NCBI GenBank assembly: GCA_023418315.1
Contig: JAEZZY010000003.1
Coordinates: 1 to 22,085 of the forward strand
Direction: 5' to 3'
Length of the DNA: 22,085 nt
DNA from: Bacteroidota bacterium
Lineage (GTDB): Bacteria; Bacteroidota; Bacteroidia; Chitinophagales; Chitinophagaceae
Shown here: positions 14,847 through 22,085 of the stretch, piece by piece
Position numbering within the stretch: position 1 is the stretch's first letter
How the letters are laid out: each line of letters opens with the position of its first letter
Notes under the pieces: generated by a model
Database searches by the model: none
The model's input: only the letters and a program-made list of their open reading frames with translations
What the model was told of the DNA's origin: nothing
Position numbers and translations under genes: made by a program

Positions 14847-17114
14847 CTAATTCCCATACTCGCTCAGAAACTTAATCCGCATCATTTGCAAATGCTGCTC
14901 GCTCACATCGCGGTCTTTAAATTCTTCATAAGCCTGATGCAGGTTGTCGTCATGATTGTTGCGGAAATAGTCGAAAATATCTTCCTGTTCGTATTCATCC
15001 AGCTCCAGACAATAATCCAGATTGAGCTTGGTGCCGCTGGCTACGATGGTTTCCATTTCGGTAAGCAGTTCGGGAATGCTGATACTTTTGTTTTTGGCAA
15101 TGGTTTCCAGCGGTATTTTCTTATCTATATTTTGGATGATAAAGACCTTCATGCCGCTTTTGTTCACTATGCTTTTCACCACAAAATCATCCGGCTTGGT
15201 AATGTCATTTTCCGCTACATACTTGGCTATAAGTTCTATGAATTTTTTACCGTAGCGCAATGCTTTTCCTTTACTGACGCCTTGTATCCGTTCCAGCTCT
15301 TCCATAGTGGTGGGGTAGTTCATCGCCATGTCTTCCAGTGAATTTTCCAGGAAGATTACAAAAGGAGGAAGGTTTTTTTCTTGGGCTACTTTTCTGCGGA
15401 GGTCTTTAAGCATATCATAGAGCGCGGGATCTACTACTGCCGCACCTGCGCCACCGGTTGCTATTTCTTCATCATCGCCGTCTGCATCTTCAAAATTATG
15501 ATTGAGCACCACCATGATGGAGAATGGTTTTTTCAGGAATTTATGCCCTTTGTCGGTAATCTTCAGCAAGCCGTATTCCTCAATATCTTTTCGTACAAGC
15601 CCTTCAAACATCATCTGGCGAATGAGGGAGTACCAAAAATTATTTTCCATTTCCATGATTAAGCCGCTGCCAAAGCATTTCAGCTTGTCGTGCTTAAAGG
15701 TTTTGATCTGGGGTGTAGCCTTGCCGAGGATCACGTTCACCACGTATTCTATATTGAATCGTTCATCCAGTGCATTGATGGTATCGAGTACAATCTTCGA
15801 GCTGTCTTTTACTTCCAGTCGTTCTTTAGGGTTGAGGCAGTTATCACAATTTCCGCAATTGTCTTCGGGATATACTTCACCGAAATAGTGCATCAATTGT
15901 TTTCTGCGGCATACTCCGCTTTCCACATAGGCAAGGGTTTCGGCTATAAGCTGTGCGCCCATTTCCCGTTCGCTGAGCGGTTTGTCGCGCATCAGGTGTT
16001 CCAGTTTCTGCACGTCTTTATGAGAGTAATAGAGGATACATTTTCCCTCCAGTCCGTCGCGGCCGGCTCTCCCCGTTTCCTGGTAATAATTTTCCAGCGA
16101 TTTAGGCACATTCCAGTGGATTACAAAGCGTACATCCGGCTTGTCAATGCCCATCCCGAAGGCGATTGTGGCAACGATTACATCCACTTTTTCCATCAGA
16201 AAATCATCTTGCCGGCGGGCACGAACTGGCGCATCCAAGCCGGCATGGTAAGCCACTGCCGGGATGCCGTTGGCTACTAAGGTACTGGCAAGTTCTTCGG
16301 TAGTTTTTCTGTTAAGTGTATAAATGATACCGCTTTTTCCTTTCATCTGGTGAATGAATTTCACCATGTGTTTCAGCACGGTTTCTTTTTTGCCTTTCGG
16401 AACAATTTCGTAATAAAGATTGGGGCGATTGAACGAGGAGATAAACACATTCGGCTGGCGCAGCTCCAGGTTTTTTACAATATCGTCCTGTACTTTGGGA
16501 GTAGCGGTGGCCGTGAGGGCTATGATAGGCAGTTTTTTATTTATCTGGTCAATCATGCCACGCAGCTTGCGGTATTCCGGGCGGAAATCGTGTCCCCATT
16601 CGGAGATACAGTGCGCTTCATCTACCGCTACAAAAGAGATATTCAAATCTTGAAAAAAGGTGATATTGTCTTCTTTGGTAAGGGTTTCCGGCGCTACGTA
16701 TAGTAGTTTAGTATCCCCGTTGGTAAGGTCGTCCTTTACTTTTTTTTGCTGTGCCTTAGTGAGGGTAGAATTGAGGAAGTGCGCTACATGGTCTTTACTG
16801 CTGTAGCTTCTTATCAAATCCACCTGGTTTTTCATCAGGGCGATTAGTGGAGATACAATGAGTGCCACGCCTTCGCTCATCAGAGCCGGGAGCTGGTAGC
16901 AAAGCGATTTTCCGCCGCCCGTAGGCATGATGACAAACGTATCCGTGCCGGAGAGAATGCTCTCTATTATTTGCTCTTGTTGCTCTTTAAAGTTCTCGAA
17001 ACCGAAATATTCGGTAAGGGCTTTTTGCAAGGGGCTACCCGTTTTCTTCTTTGCTTTTACGGTCGTAGCCGGTTTGGTTTTAGCTTTCGCAATTGCAGTT
17101 TTTGCAGCCGCCAT
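14847..17114 (-). CDS. recQ: ATP-dependent DNA helicase RecQ
   Basis: A 755-residue 3'-5' helicase for recombination initiation and fork restart. In order: Walker A MPTGGGKS (63-70), DEAH at 165-168 in VDEAHCISEWGHDFRPEY (with the RecQ-specific aromatic-rich loop), TATATP, and QETGRAGRDG in the second RecA domain. The zinc site has Cys402, 420, 423 and 426, followed by the winged-helix RQC region and an HRDC domain (about 565-640). A C-terminal extension of about 110 residues ends the protein, as in the Bacteroidota RecQ form. The first 27 residues are an Ala/Lys/Thr-rich basic tail (AKTKPATTVKAKKK), unlike most bacterial RecQ, probably disordered and DNA-binding. A GGGGAA-ATTC-TTCCCC hairpin lies at 17179-17194, upstream of the start. 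Confidence 0.95.
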   Translation of the reverse strand: MAAAKTAIAKAKTKPATTVKAKKKTGSPLQKALTEYFGFENFKEQQEQIIESILSGTDTFVIMPTGGGKSLCYQLPALMSEGVALIVSPLIALMKNQVDLIRSYSSKDHVAHFLNSTLTKAQQKKVKDDLTNGDTKLLYVAPETLTKEDNITFFQDLNISFVAVDEAHCISEWGHDFRPEYRKLRGMIDQINKKLPIIALTATATPKVQDDIVKNLELRQPNVFISSFNRPNLYYEIVPKGKKETVLKHMVKFIHQMKGKSGIIYTLNRKTTEELASTLVANGIPAVAYHAGLDAPVRARRQDDFLMEKVDVIVATIAFGMGIDKPDVRFVIHWNVPKSLENYYQETGRAGRDGLEGKCILYYSHKDVQKLEHLMRDKPLSEREMGAQLIAETLAYVESGVCRRKQLMHYFGEVYPEDNCGNCDNCLNPKERLEVKDSSKIVLDTINALDERFNIEYVVNVILGKATPQIKTFKHDKLKCFGSGLIMEMENNFWYSLIRQMMFEGLVRKDIEEYGLLKITDKGHKFLKKPFSIMVVLNHNFEDADGDDEEIATGGAGAAVVDPALYDMLKDLRRKVAQEKNLPPFVIFLENSLEDMAMNYPTTMEELERIQGVSKGKALRYGKKFIELIAKYVAENDITKPDDFVVKSIVNKSGMKVFIIQNIDKKIPLETIAKNKSISIPELLTEMETIVASGTKLNLDYCLELDEYEQEDIFDYFRNNHDDNLHQAYEEFKDRDVSEQHLQMMRIKFLSEYGN

Positions 17115-17178
17115 CTTTGATTAATTTATAATTTCAGAAAATATCCTTGAATAAAACTATCCGCTTGATATGCTTAAA

Positions 17179-17194
17179 GGGGAAATTCTTCCCC
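17179..17194 (-). terminator. Hairpin between the deoxynucleoside kinase gene and recQ
   Basis: GGGGAA-ATTC-TTCCCC is a perfect six-base-pair hairpin about 90 bases past the end of the kinase gene and 65 bases before recQ. The minus-strand tail (CTTTAAG) is a poor T tract, so termination is possible but uncertain; it could also act in the recQ leader. Confidence 0.3.
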
Positions 17195-17284
17195 CGCATT
17201 TTTAATGGTGAGCGAATTTACGTTAGGGAAGATAAGAAAAATAATAGAGTTTTAAAATAAGCTGCTAAAAAAATGTTATTCACA

Positions 17285-17917
17285 TTAGCGAATTTCAAGA
17301 TAATGGGTGTGGAAATCCATGTCTGTGTCCAGAAAACGAATCAATTGTTCCAAATGTCCGTTTTCTTCCGTAAAATTTACTTCCTCCATATTAATAAATA
17401 ACGTGCGCTGTAAGCGCATATTCAGGTATTCTTCATAAACCGACTGTAGTTTTTGGAGATAGGGGGTTTCGATTTGCTGCTCATAGGCACGTCCGCGGGT
17501 TTTTATGTTTTCCTGCAAGCGTGCTACCGGGGATTGCAGGAAGATGACCAGATCGGGATGAGGAAGATTTACCTCCGCTATTTCAAAAAGTTTTTCAAAC
17601 AGCTCATATTCATCGGCGCTGAGGTTGATTTTTGCAAATAGCTTGCTTTTGATAAAAATATAATCGGAAATAACCTTGTCTTGAAACAATTCCTGCTGGA
17701 GCAGCATACGCTTCATCTGCTGGTAGCGGTCGGCAAAAAACGAAAGCTCCAAAGGGAAAGCATAGCGTTGCGGCTCTTTATAAAACTTGGGCAGAAAGGT
17801 ATTGTCGGCAAATTCCTCCAGAAGGAGTTGCGCCCCGTAATGTGTGGCAAGTAATCGGGCTAAGGTTGTTTTTCCTGCGCCTATATTTCCTTCTACGGCT
17901 ATGAATCGGTAGTGCAT
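17285..17917 (-). CDS. Deoxynucleoside kinase (dAK/dGK/dCK family)
   Basis: A 210-residue kinase that phosphorylates deoxynucleosides for dNTP salvage in the cytoplasm. The P-loop GNIGAGKTT opens the protein, followed by the base-binding LLLEEFADNTFLPKFY, SFFADRYQQM, the SDYIFIKSKLFAKINL segment, PDLVIFLQSP with the LID region (RLQENIKTRGRAYEQ) and a C-terminal helical pair. The frame is open upstream to 18019, but I place the start at the ATG 17917-17915 (MHYRFIAVEGN): family members begin there, a -7 box lies at 17928-17935 just upstream, and a longer version would run into the terminator of the next gene. Base specificity cannot be told from the sequence. Confidence 0.88.
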   Translation of the reverse strand: MHYRFIAVEGNIGAGKTTLARLLATHYGAQLLLEEFADNTFLPKFYKEPQRYAFPLELSFFADRYQQMKRMLLQQELFQDKVISDYIFIKSKLFAKINLSADEYELFEKLFEIAEVNLPHPDLVIFLQSPVARLQENIKTRGRAYEQQIETPYLQKLQSVYEEYLNMRLQRTLFINMEEVNFTEENGHLEQLIRFLDTDMDFHTHYLEIR

Positions 17918-17927
17918 GTCGGAAGGA

Positions 17928-17935
17928 CAAATATA
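17928..17935 (-). promoter_or_regulatory. -7 box of the deoxynucleoside kinase gene
   Basis: The minus strand reads TATATTTG, a perfect TAnnTTTG box, only 10 bases before the ATG at 17917. The predicted transcript would have a leader of about five bases. No clear -33 element is seen. It supports the short start. Confidence 0.5.
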
Positions 17936-18006
17936 GGGGCTTGCGGGTATAGCTTTTCGCATAGCCCGCCCTATAGTTTTTTTAAAAATTTTATAAATGG
18001 CACAAA

Positions 18007-18036
18007 AAAATAGCTGCAATTTCTTACAGCTATTTT
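18007..18036 (-). terminator. Intrinsic terminator of the T9SS-sorted protein gene
   Basis: AAAATAGCTG (18007-18016) pairs perfectly with CAGCTATTTT (18027-18036) around a 10-base loop. On the minus strand the stem runs into TTTTTTTG (18010-18003), a proper U tract. It begins 20 bases after the stop at 18056. Confidence 0.8.
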
Positions 18037-18055
18037 ATTTAGGTAAAAATTGTTT

Positions 18056-18769
18056 TTACAGCTTATTCAATTTTCCTTTCGCACGCAGTTCGTTTTGTCT
18101 CAATTCCACAAGGTACATGCCGTTGGTAAGGTTGGAAATATCAAGGTTGAAATCTTTCTTTCCTTTATAGGCTTTGCCATAGTTGCGGGTCAAAACAGTA
18201 CGGCCGGAAAGATCAAAAACTCTTGCAGTTACCTCTGCATCATTTTGAGCCACAAAATCGAAATGAATCACGCCATTTGCAGGGTTAGGGAAAATGCTCA
18301 TGGTTTGATCGGCAATTATTTCATTAACTCTTATTTCATTTACAGCCGTTCCGCCGTTTCCGTTAATCGTTACTTTATTACATTGAGAATAGGCAGAATC
18401 TACAATTAAATTGTTCGCTGCATTACTTACGTAGCTATAAATGCAATAATTAACTTGTCCGCTAGTAGGGGAGGTAGGATTTAATGATTTCACGATGTGA
18501 ATGGTATCGTTCACCGCTTTGGAAAGTCCTACTCTGATCCATGCCTGACCTTGGCTGTTGGTAGGATCTATGTAAAATAAAGTATCTGTAGGTAAGATGG
18601 CATCCGGCCCCATATTTTTCAAAACAAAATCCTGACTAAAAGGAGTGCCTACGGTTAATACCGAATTGTTAGCCGGGCTGTTAAGCGTAACGGTCAATAC
18701 GATTTTACGTGCAGATGCTGTAGTTGCAATCATTGTTGCAGCCAATGCAATCATGTAAATTTTCTTCAT
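18056..18769 (-). CDS. Secreted protein with type IX secretion C-terminal sorting domain
   Basis: A 237-residue exported protein. The signal peptide is MKKIYMIALAATMIATTASA, so I prefer this ATG (18769-18767) to one eight codons upstream. Residues about 25-145 form a beta-rich, Ig-like or CARDB-like domain of unknown ligand with two cysteines (in YCIYSY and SQCNK). The last ~75 residues are the Por/T9SS sorting domain: SIFPNPANGVIHFDF, ARVFDLSGRTV and the LDISNLTNGMYLVEL motif. T9SS cargo crosses the outer membrane and is released or attached to the surface. It is monocistronic with a strong terminator. The function of the N-terminal domain is not recognised. Confidence 0.85.
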   Translation of the reverse strand: MKKIYMIALAATMIATTASARKIVLTVTLNSPANNSVLTVGTPFSQDFVLKNMGPDAILPTDTLFYIDPTNSQGQAWIRVGLSKAVNDTIHIVKSLNPTSPTSGQVNYCIYSYVSNAANNLIVDSAYSQCNKVTINGNGGTAVNEIRVNEIIADQTMSIFPNPANGVIHFDFVAQNDAEVTARVFDLSGRTVLTRNYGKAYKGKKDFNLDISNLTNGMYLVELRQNELRAKGKLNKL

Positions 18770-18944
18770 AATTTTTTTTGTTTTAAGGCGCAATGTTAAT
18801 GAATTTTACACACAAAAACAGATTCCCTATAACAAGCTTTTTATACGGTATTATTTCTCTCATTTCTCTTTTCCACCGAGCAAAAGACCTTTGCACCATT
18901 CTTTCGTGAGAGGAGATGATGGAATTATGAATCCGCTTTAGCCT

Positions 18945-20216
18945 ATGAATGTACGCATCACACCGGGAAAAACAGAAGGAGCGATAAACGTGCCTCCCTC
19001 CAAAAGTCTTACGCAGCGGGCTTTTGCCGGCGCATTGCTGCACAAAGGCGTTACCGTTATTTCCAACTATGGTACTTCCGAGGATGAGCAAGCGGCATTA
19101 GTCATCATCCGGCAACTGGGCGCTGCTGTAGAAAAATACCCCACGCATGTACAGATTACCGGCTCAGGGGTGGCTCCTGCCCATTCTATAATTCACTGTG
19201 GGGAAAGCGGCTTGGCAGCGCGTTTATTTGCACCGCTTATAGCCCTTTCCTCGCTGCCCGTTACCCTCACCGGAAAGGGGAGTTTGCTCCGCCGCCCTAT
19301 GCACTTTCTGGAGGAGGCGCTTCCGCAACTGGGGGTGCGTGTAGAAGCGAAAAACAACTGCTTGCCCGCTATTATCCAAGGTCCTTTACAACCCAAAAAC
19401 ATAACGGTGAATGGGGCTTTCAGCTCGCAAGGGCTTACCGGACTTTTATTTGCCTATAGCTTTACCGCAAAAGAAGAAACAACCATAGAGGTAACCAACC
19501 TGACCAGCCAACCCTATATAGACCTTACCCTGCAAGTAATACAGGCTTTCGGAAAAAAGCTGCGGCATGAAGCGTACAAACGGTTTTTCATCACCCCCGC
19601 CCCTATAACATCAAACGAAATAAGCTATACCGTAGAAGCCGACTGGAGCAGTGCGGCATACTGGATAACGGCAGCCGCCATAGCCGGAACAATAACCCTG
19701 AACGGACTCAACCCGGATAGCCTGCAAGCGGATAAGGCTATCCTGGATGTACTCAAACAATGCGGCGGAAAAGCCACATGGGCGGGAGATGCCTTGCAAA
19801 TACGATCGCCGGAAAACCTATACGCTTTTGATTTTGACGCTACTCATTGTCCCGATCTATTCCCTATACTTGCCATCTTGGCTACACAATGCAAAGGCAT
19901 TTCTTCTATAAAAGGACTGAACCGATTGATCTATAAAGAAAGCAATCGAAAAGCCAGTATTCAGGAAATGCTTACACGTTTTGGCGTTTCTTTTAAAATG
20001 GAAAACAATACCTTGCTGATAGAGGGAAGTAGGGTTTTACAATCGGGTAGGATTCCTTCCTTCAACGACCACCGCATAGCCATGGCTGCGGCAATAGCTG
20101 CGCTGAAAGCGAATGGAGCGGTAACGATTGAGCAGGCGGAATCGGTTTCAAAATCTTATCCCGATTTTTTTCAGCACCTGCGACAGTTGCATATTACTTG
20201 CTTGGAGGAAAATTAA
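18945..20216 (+). CDS. aroA: 3-phosphoshikimate 1-carboxyvinyltransferase (EPSP synthase)
   Basis: A 423-residue EPSP synthase, which joins phosphoenolpyruvate to shikimate 3-phosphate in the shikimate pathway (cytoplasm). Recognisable sites: PPSKSLTQRA (PEP and substrate Lys-Ser, about residue 18), CGESGLAARLF where many bacteria have NAGTAMR (the GESG form seems usual in Bacteroidota), SSQGLTGLLFA, the ADWSSAAYW segment, LIYKESNRKASI (Lys-Glu-Ser-Asn/Asp-Arg) and FNDHRIAMAAAIAAL. The length is normal. The ATG at 18945 directly precedes the conserved NVRITPGKTEGAINVPPSKS opening. It is divergent from the T9SS-sorted gene; a GACCTTTG at 18886-18893 is one base from the -7 consensus. 59 bases separate it from the following response regulator, so read-through is possible. 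Confidence 0.94.
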   Translation: MNVRITPGKTEGAINVPPSKSLTQRAFAGALLHKGVTVISNYGTSEDEQAALVIIRQLGAAVEKYPTHVQITGSGVAPAHSIIHCGESGLAARLFAPLIALSSLPVTLTGKGSLLRRPMHFLEEALPQLGVRVEAKNNCLPAIIQGPLQPKNITVNGAFSSQGLTGLLFAYSFTAKEETTIEVTNLTSQPYIDLTLQVIQAFGKKLRHEAYKRFFITPAPITSNEISYTVEADWSSAAYWITAAAIAGTITLNGLNPDSLQADKAILDVLKQCGGKATWAGDALQIRSPENLYAFDFDATHCPDLFPILAILATQCKGISSIKGLNRLIYKESNRKASIQEMLTRFGVSFKMENNTLLIEGSRVLQSGRIPSFNDHRIAMAAAIAALKANGAVTIEQAESVSKSYPDFFQHLRQLHITCLEEN

Positions 20217-20275
20217 TCCGCTAATTGCTACTCTTTTTATAGCTTTACTTTTACGTATTCAACGCCTTTACCTTT

Positions 20276-20704
20276 ATGAATGCACAATATATACTTATCG
20301 GCGAAGATGATGAGGATGACCGTTACTTGATTCAATCTGCTTTTGAAGAGGGGAAATTCTGCGAGCAGTTAATTTTTTCAGCCAGTGGTGTAGAAATTTT
20401 AGATCATTTGCAAGAAATCTACAATCGCCCTTCGCCCAAACAATACCCCAAATTCATCTTGCTGGATTTGAACATGCCCAAAATGGACGGGCGGGAAACG
20501 CTTAAAGCCCTAAAATCGCATCTGGAATTTCAAAAAATACCGGTTATTATTTTCAGCACCACCAACAGCGAGCAAGAAATGCTTACTTGTTATGAGCTGG
20601 GCGCCAACTCCTATATCACAAAACCCAATAATTTTGAAAGCCTTATAAAAACAATTCATGCCATTCGCAGTTATTGGTTAGTTACCAGCAAAACACCCCA
20701 TTAA
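20276..20704 (+). CDS. Single-domain response regulator (Rcp1-like)
   Basis: A 142-residue receiver domain with no output domain. The acidic pocket is GEDDEDDR (about residues 9-16), the phospho-acceptor Asp is in LLDLNMPKMDG, the switch Thr is in IIFSTTN, and the conserved Lys is in ITKPNNF. The double-acidic start and the long loop after helix 1 (IYNRPSPKQYPKF) are typical of Rcp1-like regulators that work with phytochrome-like or hybrid kinases. No histidine kinase is nearby. It may act by protein-protein contact or as a phosphorelay intermediate. A second receiver gene follows 73 bases later on the same strand. Confidence 0.9.
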   Translation: MNAQYILIGEDDEDDRYLIQSAFEEGKFCEQLIFSASGVEILDHLQEIYNRPSPKQYPKFILLDLNMPKMDGRETLKALKSHLEFQKIPVIIFSTTNSEQEMLTCYELGANSYITKPNNFESLIKTIHAIRSYWLVTSKTPH

Positions 20705-20777
20705 CGGACGTTGGCATACTTTTTAGATGTTGTTTAACACCGCTTTTTATACGCAATGCGTAATTATTAATTCATAC

Positions 20778-21128
20778 ATGGCAACCGCATTAATTATTGA
20801 TGACGAAGAAGATTTAGGCTTGCTTCTGAAAGAGTACCTGACGAAAAAAAATTTCGAGGTGTATATTTCACAAACGCTTGAAAACGCCCGTTTTTTATTA
20901 GAACAGATTACTCCGAACATTATTTTTATTGATAATAATTTGCCGGACGGATCCGGCTGGAAAAATGCGCCCTGCATAGCTGCCAAAAATCCCGATGCCT
21001 ATCTTTTTCTGATGAGTGGTTTTAACATCACGCCTCCGCAAATGCCGGAGCATATAAAATATAATATTGTGGAAAAACCGCTCAGTTACCAGCAGATCAA
21101 CGAGGCAGTATCCTACATAAATCCCTGA
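20778..21128 (+). CDS. Second single-domain response regulator
   Basis: A 116-residue receiver domain. The frame opens at 20727, but the fold begins at the ATG 20778 (MATALIIDDEEDLG), which I take as the start; a small palindrome ACGCA-A-TGCGT lies just upstream at 20751-20761. Acidic pocket DDEED, phospho-acceptor Asp in FIDNNLPDGSGW, switch Ser in FLMSGF, conserved Lys in VEKPLS. It differs clearly from the preceding receiver (different loop lengths, LPDGSG type as in NtrC-like receivers), so it is not a recent duplicate. No output domain is present; it is probably a phosphorelay or binding-partner protein. Confidence 0.87.
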   Translation: MATALIIDDEEDLGLLLKEYLTKKNFEVYISQTLENARFLLEQITPNIIFIDNNLPDGSGWKNAPCIAAKNPDAYLFLMSGFNITPPQMPEHIKYNIVEKPLSYQQINEAVSYINP

Positions 21129-21268
21129 AAAAAGCTATAACGGAAGCGTACAACCGGACTTTGGGGCTTGTGTTTTTTTACGATTTATAGCACAACCGGA
21201 TATTTTCTATTTTTCTATTTCTTACATTAGAATAAGAATTGTACACCGCCGTTGCTAAATAGGTTACC

Positions 21269-21865
21269 ATGCTACACAAAATCAACAACAGTATAAAACT
21301 CCCGTTTGCGCTAAGCATTATTCTCTTATTCCTCGTACTCATCAATATTGCAAATCAGCGCAATTTTGAGGATATCGAGAAAGCAGCCAATTCCATTTAT
21401 GAAGACCGCCTGCTACCCGCTATGTACATTTTTGAAATCCGAGAACACCTCTACAAAGCAAGAATAGAGCAAAAGGAAAACCTGCCCCTTGCGGAAAATT
21501 ACCGGTCGGCAATTATGGAGCTGGTTTATAAATACGAACATACGGTATTGACGCAACAAGAATCCATAGATTTTTCTTCTTTAAAGGCAAACTTGCGGCT
21601 GCTTCTTCAGCAGCCGGTACGTTCCTCCGGTTTTGAAGCGGCTATGGAACGTACAATTCATGATTTGAATGCGCTGCTTCAAATTCAATCTGGCGAAGGG
21701 CATCATCTTAAAAAAGACATGATCAGCAATTTGCAACATTCCACCTTTCTTTCTTATATAGATATTTGTTTGCTCATTACAGTAGCGGCGCTCATTGTGT
21801 CTTTGCTTGGTTCTTCCAGAAAAATGTTTTTCCAGAAAATGTCGGATAAGCCTTCCTTAAATTGA
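21269..21865 (+). CDS. Membrane protein with periplasmic four-helix-bundle (4HB_MCP-like) sensor domain
   Basis: A 198-residue protein: a short basic N-terminus, a first membrane helix (about 11-28, LPFALSIILLFLVLINIA), a helical periplasmic domain of about 130 residues with the 4HB_MCP pattern (YEDRLLPAMYIFEIREHLYK is characteristic), a second membrane helix (about 162-181) and a 15-residue cytoplasmic tail. The family normally feeds a kinase, cyclase or chemoreceptor signalling domain, but here the protein stops right after the second helix, with no HAMP domain or frameshifted remnant visible downstream. It lies 140 bases after the two response regulators and may work with them. The domain call is by pattern only. 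Confidence 0.7.
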   Translation: MLHKINNSIKLPFALSIILLFLVLINIANQRNFEDIEKAANSIYEDRLLPAMYIFEIREHLYKARIEQKENLPLAENYRSAIMELVYKYEHTVLTQQESIDFSSLKANLRLLLQQPVRSSGFEAAMERTIHDLNALLQIQSGEGHHLKKDMISNLQHSTFLSYIDICLLITVAALIVSLLGSSRKMFFQKMSDKPSLN

Positions 21866-21918
21866 TTTTTCACTAAGAAAAAATCCATCTTCCTCCTATC
21901 GCTTTGTACTTTTAAAAG

Positions 21919-21959
21919 ACAAATAGTATTACTAAACGGCAAAAAAAAATACAAATAGT
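21919..21959. repeat. Short direct repeat ACAAATAGT
   Basis: ACAAATAGT at 21919-21927 and 21951-21959, 32 bases (about three helical turns) apart. This could be a regulator site for a gene beyond the right edge; it is too short to be sure. Confidence 0.3.
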
Positions 21960-21986
21960 CATAACTATCCGAAATTTTTTTTAAAA

Positions 21987-22043
21987 GAAAAGTCCCGATT
22001 ATCTTACTCGTTGCATCAACTAAGCTAACCATTGGGACTTTTC
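21987..22043. other. 57-base structured palindrome at the right edge
   Basis: GAAAAGTCCC (21987-21996) pairs perfectly with GGGACTTTTC (22034-22043). Inside, CTTA (22003-22006) pairs with TAAG (22021-22024) and GTTG-CAT-CAAC (22010-22020) forms the tip, with a CTC bulge. On the minus strand the outer stem runs into CTTTTCTTTT, so it may terminate a leftward gene lying beyond the window. A structured RNA or a recombination site are alternatives. Confidence 0.5.
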
Positions 22044-22085
22044 AAGAGGAATAAAAATAATAATCATCCGCTACTTCGACAAATA

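Noticed and set aside
17918..18019. 34-residue N-terminal extension of the deoxynucleoside kinase
   Set aside because: It overlaps the terminator of the upstream gene and lies upstream of the -7 box; family members start at MHYRFIAVEGN.
18783..19091. 102-codon frame antisense to the aroA start
   Set aside because: It overlaps the conserved aroA N-terminus on the opposite strand and has no recognisable domain.
20269..20276. TACCTTTA as a promoter for the first response regulator
   Set aside because: It overlaps the start codon and lacks the final G of the -7 box, so it cannot drive this gene.
21754..22032. 92-codon minus-strand frame at the right edge
   Set aside because: It overlaps the 3' end of the membrane sensor gene and the palindrome, with no recognisable domain or promoter.
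1..22085. CRISPR array, tRNA or rRNA genes, insertion sequence transposases
   Set aside because: No regularly spaced repeats, cloverleaf-like sequence, rRNA blocks or transposase motifs were seen on either strand.

Overview
The window looks like a piece of a Bacteroidota chromosome, most likely Chitinophagaceae or a close relative. The grounds are four TAnnTTTG-type -7 promoter boxes (one with a matching -33 TTTG), a type IX secretion C-terminal sorting domain, the RecQ and AroA variants usual in that phylum, and an IntDOT-like tyrosine recombinase. Family assignments come from reading motifs by eye; no database search was possible.

Left part (1 to about 12.25 kb): visibly AT-richer accessory DNA, read here as one end of an integrated mobile element (ICE or genomic island) that continues off the left edge. 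In order it holds: (i) a G-rich, non-coding, heavily base-paired stretch at 1-345 that looks like a large structured RNA or folded DNA element; (ii) a leftward operon of an XRE/ImmA-IrrE antitoxin-like regulator and a PIN-domain protein; (iii) divergent from it, a tight pair encoding a DUF2188 protein and an LRAT/NlpC-like acyltransferase-fold protein with a hydrophobic tail, the two units separated by an array of TGACA motifs; (iv) a leftward export operon tetR-tolC-hlyD-ABC-ABC-permease-permease (YbhFSR-like), with two matching palindromes as candidate TetR operators, followed by an unrecognised 301-residue gene; (v) a tyrosine recombinase at the right end, whose promoter shares a 19-of-21 block with that of the XRE gene.

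Junction (about 12.0-12.45 kb): no gene; it holds the integrase promoter, a CGTATA/TATACG inverted repeat and several shorter inverted repeats. The attachment site should lie here, but the partner att copy is outside the window.

Right part (12.45-22.1 kb): chromosomal backbone. recG and recQ (recombination and fork repair), a deoxynucleoside kinase with a near-leaderless promoter, and a small T9SS-sorted secreted protein with a clear terminator all read leftwards. aroA (shikimate pathway), two single-domain response regulators and an orphan four-helix-bundle membrane sensor-like protein read rightwards. recG has no standard start codon at the place where the conserved N-terminus begins. The window ends in a 57-base structured palindrome.
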